From Pomacea canaliculata (taxonomy: Eukaryota > Mollusca > Gastropoda > Architaenioglossa > Ampullariidae): a DNA stretch of 64,000 nt. Every line of letters starts with the position of its first letter. The first letter of the stretch is position 1. The stretch spans positions 16,126,192-16,190,191 of the forward strand of contig NC_037603.1 in assembly GCF_003073045.1 (NCBI RefSeq), written 5' to 3'. The notes below the pieces were generated by a model. The model was given only the letters and a program-made list of their open reading frames with translations, was not told where the DNA came from and did no database searches. The position numbers were made by a program, and so were the translations under genes. Shown piece after piece: positions 1 through 12,000 of this stretch.

Positions 1-199
1 GTCAGTTTTTTGTCCTCACAGAATTGCGTCAGTCGTCATTCTTATCGCTTCCTAACGATCGTGAGGTCGTTCTGTAGTATTTTAAGTTTGTTGGGCAGGA
101 AAGGAGGCAGACACGGGAGGTGGTTTTAATCTTCTGTGTACCTTTTTTTTCTTTTACACATTCGACACTTATCTTACTTTGCATTCTGGGCAAAACTGG

Positions 200-248
200 T
201 ATAAAAAGGACCCCCACCTGTTCACGCTATCTGACATTGGATCATCAG
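200..248 (+). promoter_or_regulatory. TATA box and short non-coding first exon of the secreted-protein gene
   Basis: A TATAAAAAG box lies at 200-208. About 40 bases downstream, CAG|GTGAGA at 246-254 is a strong splice donor. The matching acceptor (pyrimidine run, then CCAG at 1218-1221) sits just before a good start context (GCCCACCATGA) at 1233. I infer transcription starting near 230, a non-coding exon ending at 248, and an intron of about 970 bases. The positions of box, donor and acceptor are seen; the transcript is inferred. Confidence 0.5.
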
Positions 249-1232
249 GTGAGAAACTATTTTCACTTTCTCTCGCACGAAAACAAAATTCCGTTGAAAG
301 AATTTGCTACGTTTGAGATGGTTTGAATATAGGATGTTATCCGTCACATTTAAAAGTAACAAACAAATCTCGCATGTTGCCAGAGTATCAAAACTATTTA
401 ATAGTAAAAAGAAGAAATAAAATAATAAAAAAAACATCCTGACAACAATAAACCCATGACGAACTGTAATGGAAATACTTTCTGAAGATTGGAAGGAAGA
501 TACAACCTTACTTACGGGGTTTAGAGACACTCACTGACACCTGAACAGACAGCTTCTGTCAGACAATCATTAAATATTTCTGTAATTATCTACTTTCTGT
601 GTCTGCCCATGAACTTTCAAAACGTATGTGGAGTTTCCAGATATGGCGCGAGTAATTCAGGAGAAGGGTTTAATTTAGCAACTTCTTCTTCAAGTACGAA
701 GGTTTGGTGATTACAGAAAAATGTTTAAAACATTCTTTTCTACTGCGTCATATGAAGACAAAAGTAATAGATGATAACCTTTTCTCTACACCCCCTACCT
801 CCACCACATCTTTTCATTCAGTATTCTTACAACATTCCCTTCTTTCTATTCTGTCGAAAAAGACAGACGGAATGACAACAAGAGTGCAATTTTTATCCAT
901 TTTTTTTTTTTTTACTATGGGCTGAGCTGAATAAAAAAATTAAGGGACTACTCCGTTTCTGTTCTCGAGATACAAGCCTTCTAAACATCACAATGCGCAG
1001 AAAGAGGTCTGAATATGACTTACCATATATGGTTACAGCTCTCCTATAGCCCTAACATTATAAGTGTATCCTCATAATTTCTGATGCCAGAGTCTTTTAA
1101 CCTGTGTGTGTGGAGGCAAGTATCTGTAAATACTATCATGAACCGAGCTACGCAAAATATAATTTGCACCTTTTTGCATCATTTTAAATCAGAAAATAAA
1201 AAAAGTATCGGATTTTTCCAGAACTGCCCACC

Positions 1233-3405
1233 ATGAAGGTTGCTGTTGTTGTCGTGCTGCTTCTCGTCGCTGGTCAGCTGCCCAAGAATGAGGCTGCCTT
1301 CCTGAGTTCGCTCGGGGACTTCTTCAGCAGCGCCTTGGAGTCGTTCAGCAACACGGCACTGCAAGCGCTCGCCAACGTTGGAGAGCGACTTCTCCGCAAT
1401 GTGACTGCAACCACCACAGGCCTCTTGTCGGAGACAGGACAAAGTGTGTCTAAATACATATTATATATACTATTGATATGTGCTACATATACTTTACAAA
1501 GCCTTTATCCAATACATCTGTATTCAGCTTCGCTCTTTCTTTGCATGAAAAAAACACTTGAAGTGATTCCTTGCTCCAAATGATTTTCAAATGATTTCTT
1601 TGTGAGATCAGCGCTCTTTTCCACAATTATTACTACCATTAAAAAAAAAAATTGTTCGGGTTGTTAAAAAAATTGGTACGCATGCGAATAGATACCGACT
1701 CAGCGTGCATGTTGTTTCTACTAACCTTATCAGACTTCTTCTGTTACCAAACAAACTAAAGCGCTAAGGCATGCTCCTTAGGAGACTGTCGGACTGTTTG
1801 TGTCGATGCTTGTCATTGTATAACCCAAACCTTTACTTTAACTGTTTTGCAGTGTTGCTCTTTGAACTCGGCGACCTCGCAAACTCTAAGAGCGGAACCG
1901 GAAGTACAGGTGGAAAGCGTGACCTCAGGTGACCCTTACTGACTTTCCTGACTAAAGTCACCATAAATTTGTCTTCAAAATGGGAACTCTGCAAGCTATA
2001 GTGATTGTTTAACATCATCTGAATGTTGTTCATTAAAGCCTTCAGAAATTTTGTAGATACTGAGAGAAGAATTACGATTACATTCCACTAGATATTAAGA
2101 CGAAACAGACGACAACATATTTTCTTATCTGATCTCTTTCTATGAGTAGTATATAATGAATAAATATACGAAAATTATGAAAGTGCGGTTACGTTTAACA
2201 ACACTAAATTCAAATGCAAAAGAACTTTCCTCTGAAACTTGACAATGAGTTATCATTCCTCTCAAGTCGCTAACGAACAAGAACGAATTACTTGAAAATA
2301 AAGTTGTGGATAATGATGGTGATGACAATGGTGTTATATCGTGCGTGCAGCGAACTCTTGCACGCTCTGGAGCAGCTGAAGCAGGAACTGCCTTCTGAGC
2401 TTTCCACCGCGTTCGGAGAACTGAGAACTGAGGCCGAAAAATTCCTGCAGGGTGTTACTCAGGTCGTGGGACACCTGACCACAGGTCGCATTGATCCCCA
2501 GGCTGTCTTGGAATCTATTCCTGAGCTGGAGAGTAAGTTTCCTTTTGGTATTGGATCCCTACCCACAATTTATAAGTAAAACTCATTTTGAACCCCAAGA
2601 GTAAACACCCACAGCATGAGAGTTGGCGGGCAAACACATACAACATGAAGTTACTGGACCCCGTATAACATCATAATATAATTATAAAGTCATACACAAT
2701 GACACAGCATGTCATTTGAAGTGATGTTGTAACAGAGACAGTGGAGCGCCTCACCTCTGGCTTCAGCGACAACTTGGTACAGAGGGTGGGCAGCCTCGTC
2801 TCTCGTCTCCTGGGTATCCGCAGCCGCCGCACTCTTGGTCTTCTGGAAGGTCTTCGCCAGTCCGTGGAGAGTTTTGTGGAGCCCCTGGTCAGCACCCTCC
2901 GCACTGTGAGTATACTCACTGAGTATCCCATCCCTTGAGCATGCATGTAGCTTGCCTCCCAATGTTTATTGTAAATATAAAGTCACCCAAAACACTGTGC
3001 CTCAGAATTTCTGTTCATGAATGTTAAGAGTAATTAACTCTTAGCTGCACAGGAAAATTCATCTATCCTGTTTCTGGTTTCAAACACGACGCGCATGTGA
3101 ATATTGTCTGTGAAACCCCCACGTATGGTTGACTTTTAAAACATTTGTCAGCTTGCACACTTCTCTATCCAGGGATTTTGTTTAAATGTGATTTTAAACC
3201 CCTATATTTCCACGCGAGAGACTGAATTCTTACCTGGAGGTCGTTAGTTTTCACCAGAATCTGTATTCCATCTTGTGTCCTCTGTCACCAGGACCTGGGC
3301 GTAGTGACCCAGACAGTTGAGTCTCTGGCCCGTAACCTGCTCTCTGGCACTGACCTCGGCTCTGTCGTCAACAACCTCCTCGGCAACCTTGGACTTCTTG
3401 GATAA
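1233..3405 (+). CDS. Secreted, cysteine-free, helix-rich protein of unknown family (5 coding exons)
   Basis: Coding exons are 1233-1443, 1853-1928, 2351-2532, 2736-2905 and 3292-3405. All splice phases agree, giving 753 nt and 250 aa ending in TAA. Residues 1-21 form a clear signal peptide (MKVAVVVVLLLVAG core), so the product is probably secreted. The mature part has no cysteine. It consists of amphipathic stretches rich in Leu, Ser, Glu and Val, reminiscent of apolipoprotein-like or other lipid-binding helices, but no family is recognised. An N-glycosylation site (NVT) follows GERLLR, and a dibasic GGKR lies at the exon 3/4 junction region. Exon 3 could also be read through its donor, giving a 96-aa form that stops at 1930-1932 near an ATTAAA at 2032. 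The exon 4 acceptor at 2350 has a weak pyrimidine tract, which is the least certain join. Confidence 0.65.
1756..1790 (+). repeat. Short fragment matching a LINE 3' tail
   Basis: The stretch around AAGCGCTAAGGCATGCTCC closely resembles AAGCGCTAAGAACATGCTCC near 35508, which lies in the 3' tail of the LINE copy at 34.9-35.6 kb. It is probably a tiny remnant of the same family, inside intron 2 of the secreted-protein gene. It is very short, so chance similarity is possible. Confidence 0.35.
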
Positions 3406-3797
3406 GCAATTGTACGATTAAAAAAATATCTTCTTCTTTTTCGTCGATACATATAGTTATTCATAATTTAGATTCTAGATATATTCTCCCAGTAAAAAAA
3501 GATGTAAAATGTGGTTTAAACTTCAAAGGCGGATAGTGTTTTTTAAATGGAGTGGCCATTGTCATTCAGCATGTCTCACTCAGTAAAATCAATGCCTTAA
3601 ACTCCATCTACTTAAAGCAATATCTAACCCTCGTTGCATATAATAAATAGTCACTGCAACAAGTGGGATTTCTATTTTCCAGTACGAGTGTCATCTTACA
3701 AAATAAGATCATCTGCACCCAGGAGAAACTGAGTACGGTCCAGTGTTGCAGAATGCCAGATGTGAAACCAACTTTAAAAACCTGTCAGTTTAGACTC

Positions 3798-3803
3798 AAT
3801 AAA
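3798..3803 (+). terminator. Polyadenylation signal of the secreted-protein gene
   Basis: AATAAA lies about 395 bases after the stop codon and is followed by a T-rich downstream stretch (TTTTTGTTGTTTTG). A weaker ATTAAA lies immediately after the stop near 3417. Which one is used cannot be told from the sequence. Confidence 0.5.
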
Positions 3804-3829
3804 CACATTTCGTCTTAAATTTTTGTTGT

Positions 3830-6027
3830 TTTGTTTATATTTTTGTTTCCTTCTGCATTCATGAGATATCAAAATGTTTTGTACTTTCACTATTAGTTAA
3901 ACATTCATGCAAACATGCGTGACAAGTGTACTGCAATCGAAGTAACTTTTTTCTAATGGTTCGCATCTAATTCACGAGAAAGTAATAATTTTCAAAATAT
4001 GAGCGGCCCTCTGCTTTTGGAATCCAAACTTTTTTAAACATCAGCATTCTCAATTAAACACAAAGAGAAAAAATATATCCGGGAGGTCCTATATGTTGCA
4101 ACATAGATGGGCTTAATTCGAATACGTTTCAAGCTCCCCCACTGGCTCCAGCCATGAGGACGTATATATATATTTAGAGATCCCCAGACAGATGGTTCTT
4201 TTGATAAATTTAAAGTCCAGAATAAAGTTGCATATTTGAGCGGGTTTTTTCGGTTGTTCATATCAACTATATAAGTTCTTGTCTTCCTACCATCTGTTTT
4301 AGAAGCATTAACCGTATATCCACTGAAAGCTCGCTGACCACAAAAGGGTTCAAACTACCAGTACTGAATAGGAGAGCAAAGATATATGCACTATCTATAA
4401 TCCAAAAAATGTGGGGTAGATTATGTCATATCTAGAGGAGGAGTCCATTATCCAAACAATTCTCCTTTAGAATAGATGGACCGTTAGAAACGCAGTTTAG
4501 CTGATCCACGATTTAATCTTCAGTGACAAAGTTAAAAGGCAGGTCCATGGATCAGCCTAAGAAAGTTGACAAAAAGAAAATTTAAAAATCCCTTCGTCGC
4601 TTCCTTTACAGACCAAATAACAAAACAAAACGTTTTAACAAAACCATTCAGATTTCCGTGTTAATCGGATCAGTACATGTACTTTACTTGCTGAACCGCT
4701 CTTAAAATAAACGCACGCGTTTCCGAGTAGCTTTTGTTTTAAGTCGATCGAATCGGCTTTGTTTCGAAAGCTAATGCTGTACGTCGTTGTAAGAAGATAA
4801 TTAGACCCTTGGCGTTACAAACATCAGTAAAAATATGCATGTCCATGTGCAAATAAAAAAAATTAAGCTTGATTCCTGATAATACCTCTAAAGTGGTCAT
4901 CATGTGTTGTAGTCAGGTCATCATTGGGGCCATGAACAGCTTTGCAAATAAGAGCTGAGAATACACACAGTAAGACTGACGGTTCAAAAAAAAAAAACAA
5001 AAAAAAAACGCGTTGTAACATAAAGTATGCATCCTCCAAGTGTGTATGTGTGCGCGCGGGTGTTGAGGGGGAAGGGGTTGGCTCATGATCGAGACACTTT
5101 TCAGTTTGTAAAAGTGTGGGTAGATTTTGTAAATCGCTGTCAACCTGTCTTTGGTTGGGGAACAACACTTCTTTAATTGTTATTATCACTATTATTCAAC
5201 GCTACCTCTTCCCGTAAGACTGGTACGGGTCTGCGACGTCGCTGTTGCTTGGTTTTGGTCCTAAATGCTGACTGCGTCTGTTGGCAGCTGGAATTTGTAC
5301 GAGTCTCTTAACAGTCAGTCTACAGATTGATGCAAAAGTGCTTTTGTGAGAATACGCATGGTTGCTATAGCCGCTGATTTCTTTCATCACAGATCTTTAG
5401 TTTTGTCCTATCGGGTTAAACGTGATGGTTCTCCATCAGTATTTGTGGTAAGTCTTTTTGCTGTTAGCTATGGTGTGTCGATGATTATAACAGTTTGTGC
5501 CAGATCTTGTGGCCTTTATCTGTTGTTCTCTCCCCAATGCCTGCTCATCAGCTTTGACCTGCAACATTAACATGTACTGTAGTGGAAGTCGACTTCATGG
5601 GTGAGTTGTATATATATATTTTTTTTTATTTTGCACCAAGCGGCACGTACTGTACGTGGTAATGCACGGAGATATGGTGTAATGTGCGGGCATTCCATGT
5701 TACTGAGGTAATTTTTTTTGTCACCTTAAGCCTCGACCGATCGTCGACCGAACCAGCAACCTTCTGTGAACAGGGTCTCTGATTCCATATCTCGGTGCAA
5801 CCCACTGTAAAAGGATGGAGGGGAGACTACACTCTTTTTTCTATTTTGACCAAAAGCTGTCACTTGTAGTCAAAGCAAAGGTCAAAGGTCGTCGCTGTTA
5901 TGATTGCTATAAACTGTTATAGAAAATAAATAATACTAAAACAATCATTACTAAGCGAGCTAGATGTTTGTTTGAGGTTTTGAGGCTTTACGAAACTATA
6001 GCTGTTATGTTTAGAACTATCATAAAC
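3830..6027. other. Intergenic region upstream of Rubicon
   Basis: No gene, RNA gene or recognisable transposon was found. The open frames here are short, lack family features and have no splice support. Only simple-sequence tracts stand out: TA runs near 4160 and 5611, and A/T homopolymers near 4990 and 5620. No TATA box is placed usefully before the Rubicon start. A TATA-less promoter in the last few hundred bases is likely but not visible. Confidence 0.5.
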
Positions 6028-9000
6028 ATGGCGGAACAGGAGGAGGAGGGTTCTAGCGAAAGGTACAGGGAACATTCTCCTACTGATTTTAGACCGTCTA
6101 TATTTCTCATTTTCTGCATGTTGAAACTTTATAAATCAGTCTTCTTTTCTTAGAGAATTTTCATTGGATAATAATGTTCTATGGGTAAAATAGATGTTTC
6201 ACTATATGGTATTATGATGTCATCGTGGGATTGTAATAACTCGATTGTTTACATATCATGTCAAAGTTCACTTTAAAGTCAAACGACTTAATCGGTCAGA
6301 GGGCCCAGTTATGATTCATTATTTATTTGACAGAATGACATGAATTATTCATGTCTAACGAGATAAAACTATTGCGCTATTCGGTGGTAACAAAATGTGC
6401 ATGAGCGTCTATAGATCACCAAACAAATGGCTTATCGCAACACCATTTCTTTTAAGACTTTCCAGTTTTCTTCTAGAACTTTAGTTGCCCATTTGGTACA
6501 AATTCGTTACACAGCTGGCACGCGTGCACACCATATTAAGGTGTTTGAAGAGAAGCATCCGGTACGATCCCTTGAAACAGAGGTCTAAAGGGTGGAACTG
6601 GGTGTTTAATAAACTGGGTGTTTAATGTTTTGTATAGGTTAAAACTAGGCTGTCCCGGCAGGTTGTAACTTGTAGTAATGACATTGTCCAGCTAAAAGAC
6701 CTAAATTAAAATCCCATATTTTGCAGGTGGGTGGAAGAATGCCACAATTTATTAATGGCATTAAAATCTACCATAGAGGGTATTTTGGCTATGCAGTCAA
6801 GTAATGTTTGGAGCACTTATGGAGGCTTTAAGAGAGTGTGTGGACAGATGGAATCAGTTCTCAGCCATAGGATAAAACATTCACAGGTGACTGTATGGTC
6901 TACACATTCTCTGTAGTTGTGGATGTCTAATTTTTGATTGTGTTTCTGCTTAAGAGACTTGTTTTTCATCTCTTTAATTCTTTTGTTTAGGTTCTTATGT
7001 CCTTTTTTTCTCTTGCACACATGCACTCTGTCTTGCACACACATGCACATACATTTGTAAAACATTTAAGAACCAGACTGTCAAAATGCCCATTTTTCAA
7101 AGATTAGATTTGCTCTATCAGTGGTCCAGGTTTCTTGTACTAAACAGACATGGGGATTTTTTAAAGCTAGTCTTAGTTATAAGTGTACATTTACAAACTG
7201 ATGGAGTAGTCATTTACAGCTGTTTTTACCACTGGCTTATAAATTGTGGTTTCTGAATAAAGTTAAAAAAAAGTGCAAAATGCAGACACCTTTTATTTTT
7301 TCTCTTGGGCTATAAAACACAAGTTGGAGTGGAAAAACTAAACTTTTTCAATTACAGAAAGCTTATTATGTAACAATATAAAGCATCATAATGTAATATA
7401 TCATTTTTCTTTAATAGATTTTAAATGATTGAAAAGACTTTGAAATGCCATTGCTTTTTTTTTATAATCTTGATGAATCCGAGTTAAGATGTGTGTGCTG
7501 CAGTATAGAAGCACTTGCAGGTTGTGGTTGATATGGTTCTGATGAAAAGTTTGAGATACGTGGGACATAAAATGACAGTCTAATGAATCTAGATGTTTTT
7601 ATTTTGACTCCTTAGATGCATTCTCCTTCGGATGGAGTATTCTGGTCATTCATTCGTGGTCTCAAGTGGCTACGCCCTGGAATGACTTCAACGCTGGAGC
7701 AAGTGAGACGGGCAGCACGATCAGGAAACCACAGTGGCCTAGGACAGTTGTGGCTGCATGAGAGTCTTCAGAACCATACTCTCTCATCCCAGCTGGCCAT
7801 ACTTGCCAGTGATCCAGAGCATCTTCGGTATCATTATCATGGTCAGTGTACATGATTTTATTCCTTCTGCAAAATGGTGCTTTAAGAAGTGAGGTTGTTG
7901 CTGGGCTTAGGCTCCTTGACTAAAGATAGCTGGGTAACCATCCCCAGCCCAGTAGGTCATAGGCTGAAGATAGGAAATAAGCCTGTACAAGTAATCAATC
8001 CTGTGCCAACTAGCCAGGAACCCCCAGGTAACATTGCACTGTTTTCTCCCCTGAAATATCCCAGTTCATCCAGTGATGGATTCTTTTTGTGACCAAGAGC
8101 TGCATCCTAAGTGCTAGTCATAAGGTCAGACCCTTGACAGACATTGCCTGCTATGTTCCCAGGGTAGGACAAAGGACTGGAAGGTGAATTCAGCCTGTAC
8201 AGAAAACCCAGAGTCTCAAAGAACTGAAACCAGCCAGTGTTTCAAGTATCCTAAATTGACAAGCAAAAGGCATAATGTTATTCCCGTCTCTAACAGACCT
8301 TTTATTATTACTTTTATATAGATTTTGCACAAGAACATGAAAACAAAAGTATAGAATCTTTGCCAGGATCCTCATTTTCTCCAGCAGAAACAGCATCAAG
8401 ATATTATATTCTAACACCTTTTTCATTTCACAGCAGCTGAAGTACACTGTTATAAAGGACACCAGTAAGTGCAAAGAGTCAAGCAGTTATCAGGAGATAA
8501 AGATCATAGAAACAGTTATGTTGAAGAAAGCCTCTTATCATCAGATGGCTTGCGCAAATCACTCATGGTTAGGGTGAGACCAGGGGGCAATAATTATGCA
8601 CAACTATGACAAAACTGAAGGCCTTCCAGTGTATATACATATATACATGACACAGTTATGATCCTTCCTGTGTGTTCTCAAGACAGGAATTAAGTATGTA
8701 AGACTTAGCTACATATAAATAAAAGATGGTAATTAAGTGTATGCAGTTGACAATTTTAGAGAAGGTATAAAAGATTTCATACAGTTGAGGTTCGCTGGTG
8801 GTACTAGGAAAATTAGGAACCTGTGTCATCATTTAAACATTCATTTGACATTAATTAATGTAAAGTAGTAAAAATCTGTCTCAAGGCAAACTGAGTGTTG
8901 ACCACTTTTTATTGATTTTGTTGTTTGGAACTTTTTCTGAAACCTCAAAGTTACCATACATACTTTATGTTAAGCCTGGAGTGTGTTGTGTGTTTGAATT

Positions 9001-12000
9001 GAATTGTAACACACACACATGTGATCCAATCAAATCTTTATTTGTATTTACTTATGCCACAATGTTGCAGTATTTGAAGGAGAAGGTATAATGCCAAAAT
9101 GAAAAAAGACCGTGAGTGTAGCATAACTTACCCAGGGAAAGATCTTGAACTTTTTTGGGGCGGTATTTTGCTTTCTCCTCTATAGAGAATTTCAGTTAGC
9201 TGCTGATCAAACTGATAACTATGTAAAACTGAACATGTTTGCTTTAAATAGTTAAGAGTTAAAGATAGTCATATATTCTATTGGTTTTTTGGGGAAAAGT
9301 GAGGCATTAGAGACTGCACTTTTCTTGCGGGGTGTGGTGGGGGGGGGAAACTACTTTTTTGTGAGGATGCTGCTGCCCTTCCCTTTGTCTGAAAGGTCAG
9401 GTTTCCATTGAACCCAGTGTTTAAGTATTCTTGTCCAGAATTAGTTTTCTTAAGTCTGTAGTTGAGCTGTTTTCTTTCTTGTTTACATTAGAGTAAAACA
9501 TGTCCTTAATCGAGACCAAAAAACATTCTTATTGTGAATATGTTTGTGTTTCTATAAGCATTATTAGTGGTTATTCTGAACACCTTTTGGCCAATCAGAG
9601 ATTCTCACTGGTGTTGTGTTTCAGATGGTGCATTTTTGAGGAATAGTGATTTTGTTCAAGCTATGTTGATATGTCTGAGAGCTGTAGAACTAAACAAGGT
9701 GGCTGTTTTGGCTGACATTGACCCCAAAATTGTAAGTGGTAATTTTGAACTTTTTTTGTTTGGATGGTCGTCATTTACACTGTCGATATTGCCCTATTAT
9801 TCATCTACTTGAACATGAAAGCCTTTTCTTTTAACTTAATGCTAGCTTGGTATAAATCTCATAAAATATAGTCACATTTGTTTTTGCCATTTTGTCTATA
9901 ATAAACAAGTTATTTTAAGAAGATTTTTTGTAGTGTCTATAATTAACACTTACTATTTTTGTTTTGGCTTGTATTGATTGCATATGTTTTGCAGAAAAAA
10001 ACAAAATCCTTAATACATTAACTCTTGAATAAATATGGCAGAAATGTTTACATTTTTTATATTGTAAATCTGTTCTTTCATTGTACGACTGAATTATCAC
10101 AAGAACTAAAGCAAGAATTAATGCAAATATTGTTTATTGCTTGTTTTCATCCTTTTATTTTAAGGCTTGATACCTTGGATATATAGAGGCTAAATAATTA
10201 TTGTATAAAATGGTGTATGATTTGAAATTATTTCCATGCCGTTTTCTTCCCTAGCAGAAATAGTACCAATATAGGAGACATTTTTCTGAGACAAAACGTT
10301 TCACGTGTGGCAGAGTCAGTCATTAAAAACCTTTGATAAAGATCAGAATTAAATAAAGGTATAAAACATTGAAATAAGTCAGGTATAACATATCAAGCCA
10401 AAATGCTTCATCTCTTATATGTTTTGAGATTTACTCTTGACCAGTAGAATACCAGAATGGAGTTCACAGTTTCTTCTCATTTTCATGCAACATTTTAAGC
10501 AGAATGACTTTTTCTTTGAATAGTCATTGTACTGCAGTTGATAGAATGTATAGTATTTGTTTATTAAAGTCACTTTAAAGATGTATCTATGTGCAGTTAC
10601 AAAAGCGGACAAAATCCATCCATTATCACAACAGTCCATCAACATCACCTAGTGTCATGTCTGTGGATGATCTCTATGCAGACATACAGTCTGTTCCAGT
10701 AATGCATCCAGCATACTCTATCTCACGGGGCACCGAAACTTTGTCTCCACCAAGACCAGATGTGATGTTTAGCATATCTGGGGACCATTCTGGGGGTGCA
10801 GGTACTTAACAATTCATTGAAGTGTTTTCTCTTAAGGTACAGAATAATGGATGTGTACATAAATGTGTGTTTGCTTTTTGTATGTGCAATCCCTCCATAG
10901 GACTGAGTGGATGATGATGATTTCTGTGTTCAGAATGAACAACTTGGCATCCATGCTCTGAGTAAATCAAAATATTTGAAATATTGCCCACAATTAAAAA
11001 ATTAAAAAAGGTGTCATATGCCGAGTACTAGTTCTCTACTGCCGTGCCATTGTATTATCAAATGTCTGGTTACACTTTCTTTCTACTTATTTCTTTGTGA
11101 AATGCTGTTAATTCGGAAGAATACTTTGCTAAAACATTTTCAATCCTTTCTTGCTTTAGGTGCAGAATCAACTCATTCAGCTGAAGTCAGTGTGCCATCA
11201 TGCACCATGCCTAGTGCAGATCGCTATACTACATCTCCTACATTAAATGTTTTCATCTCTTCTTCTCCTAACACAATCAGCTTATATGACCATACACTTG
11301 TTGATCCACTCAGTTCGATCTACAGCACATCACCTCCTCTCATTGAGGAACATCCACCTGTGTTTCACAACATTCAGGACCACCCCCAGTCCCAATCTAG
11401 GCTGGGTCAGCACAGAGAAACTTTGCGAAAGTGTCTTTCTGAGAGTTATGCCAGTGACAGTTTTCAGCAGTATCATTTGACTGGCTGCAAAGAGGTTTAT
11501 ATACCTCCAACAGATACTTCTGGTGATAATAATGAAAAGAATGTGAGGTCCAACCCAAGGCTAGGAACTTCAAATGGTGCAGTAAGTGCTGGAGTCAAAC
11601 ACAGTGTTGAAGTTGCTTCCATCTACAAACTTGGGCACAAACGATCACAGTCGGACTTTGGTGTTGGTGCGGCATCAGCCAGAAACAGTGACTTTGCACC
11701 GAGTCCAGATCTTGGAAATGGGGCGGAACCATCAGAAGGCAAGACAGCAGAATCAGCTGCCTCATCAGCTGCAGGGAAGACTTCACAGAGAACAAGTCAA
11801 GGTGTGTGTCTAAGTTGGCTTTTGTTGCATGCAGTATATAGCTCATTGTGATGTTGTCATAAAACCTTGTGTTTTATTTTGCAAATGCTTTGAGCCCACC
11901 TTCACGGGAGGGAAAATCTAAAAATCATTCTTCTTTATATACAGTATGACCACCCTTGTGATGTTTTTGTCACATGCAGTATGAGGCTCCTGATGTTTTT

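Noticed and set aside
2292..3405. A second, separate secreted-protein gene starting near 2313
   Set aside because: The first ATG there gives a poor, very short signal peptide, and the exon at 2351 joins the upstream gene in exact phase through the donor at 1928. One gene is the simpler reading.
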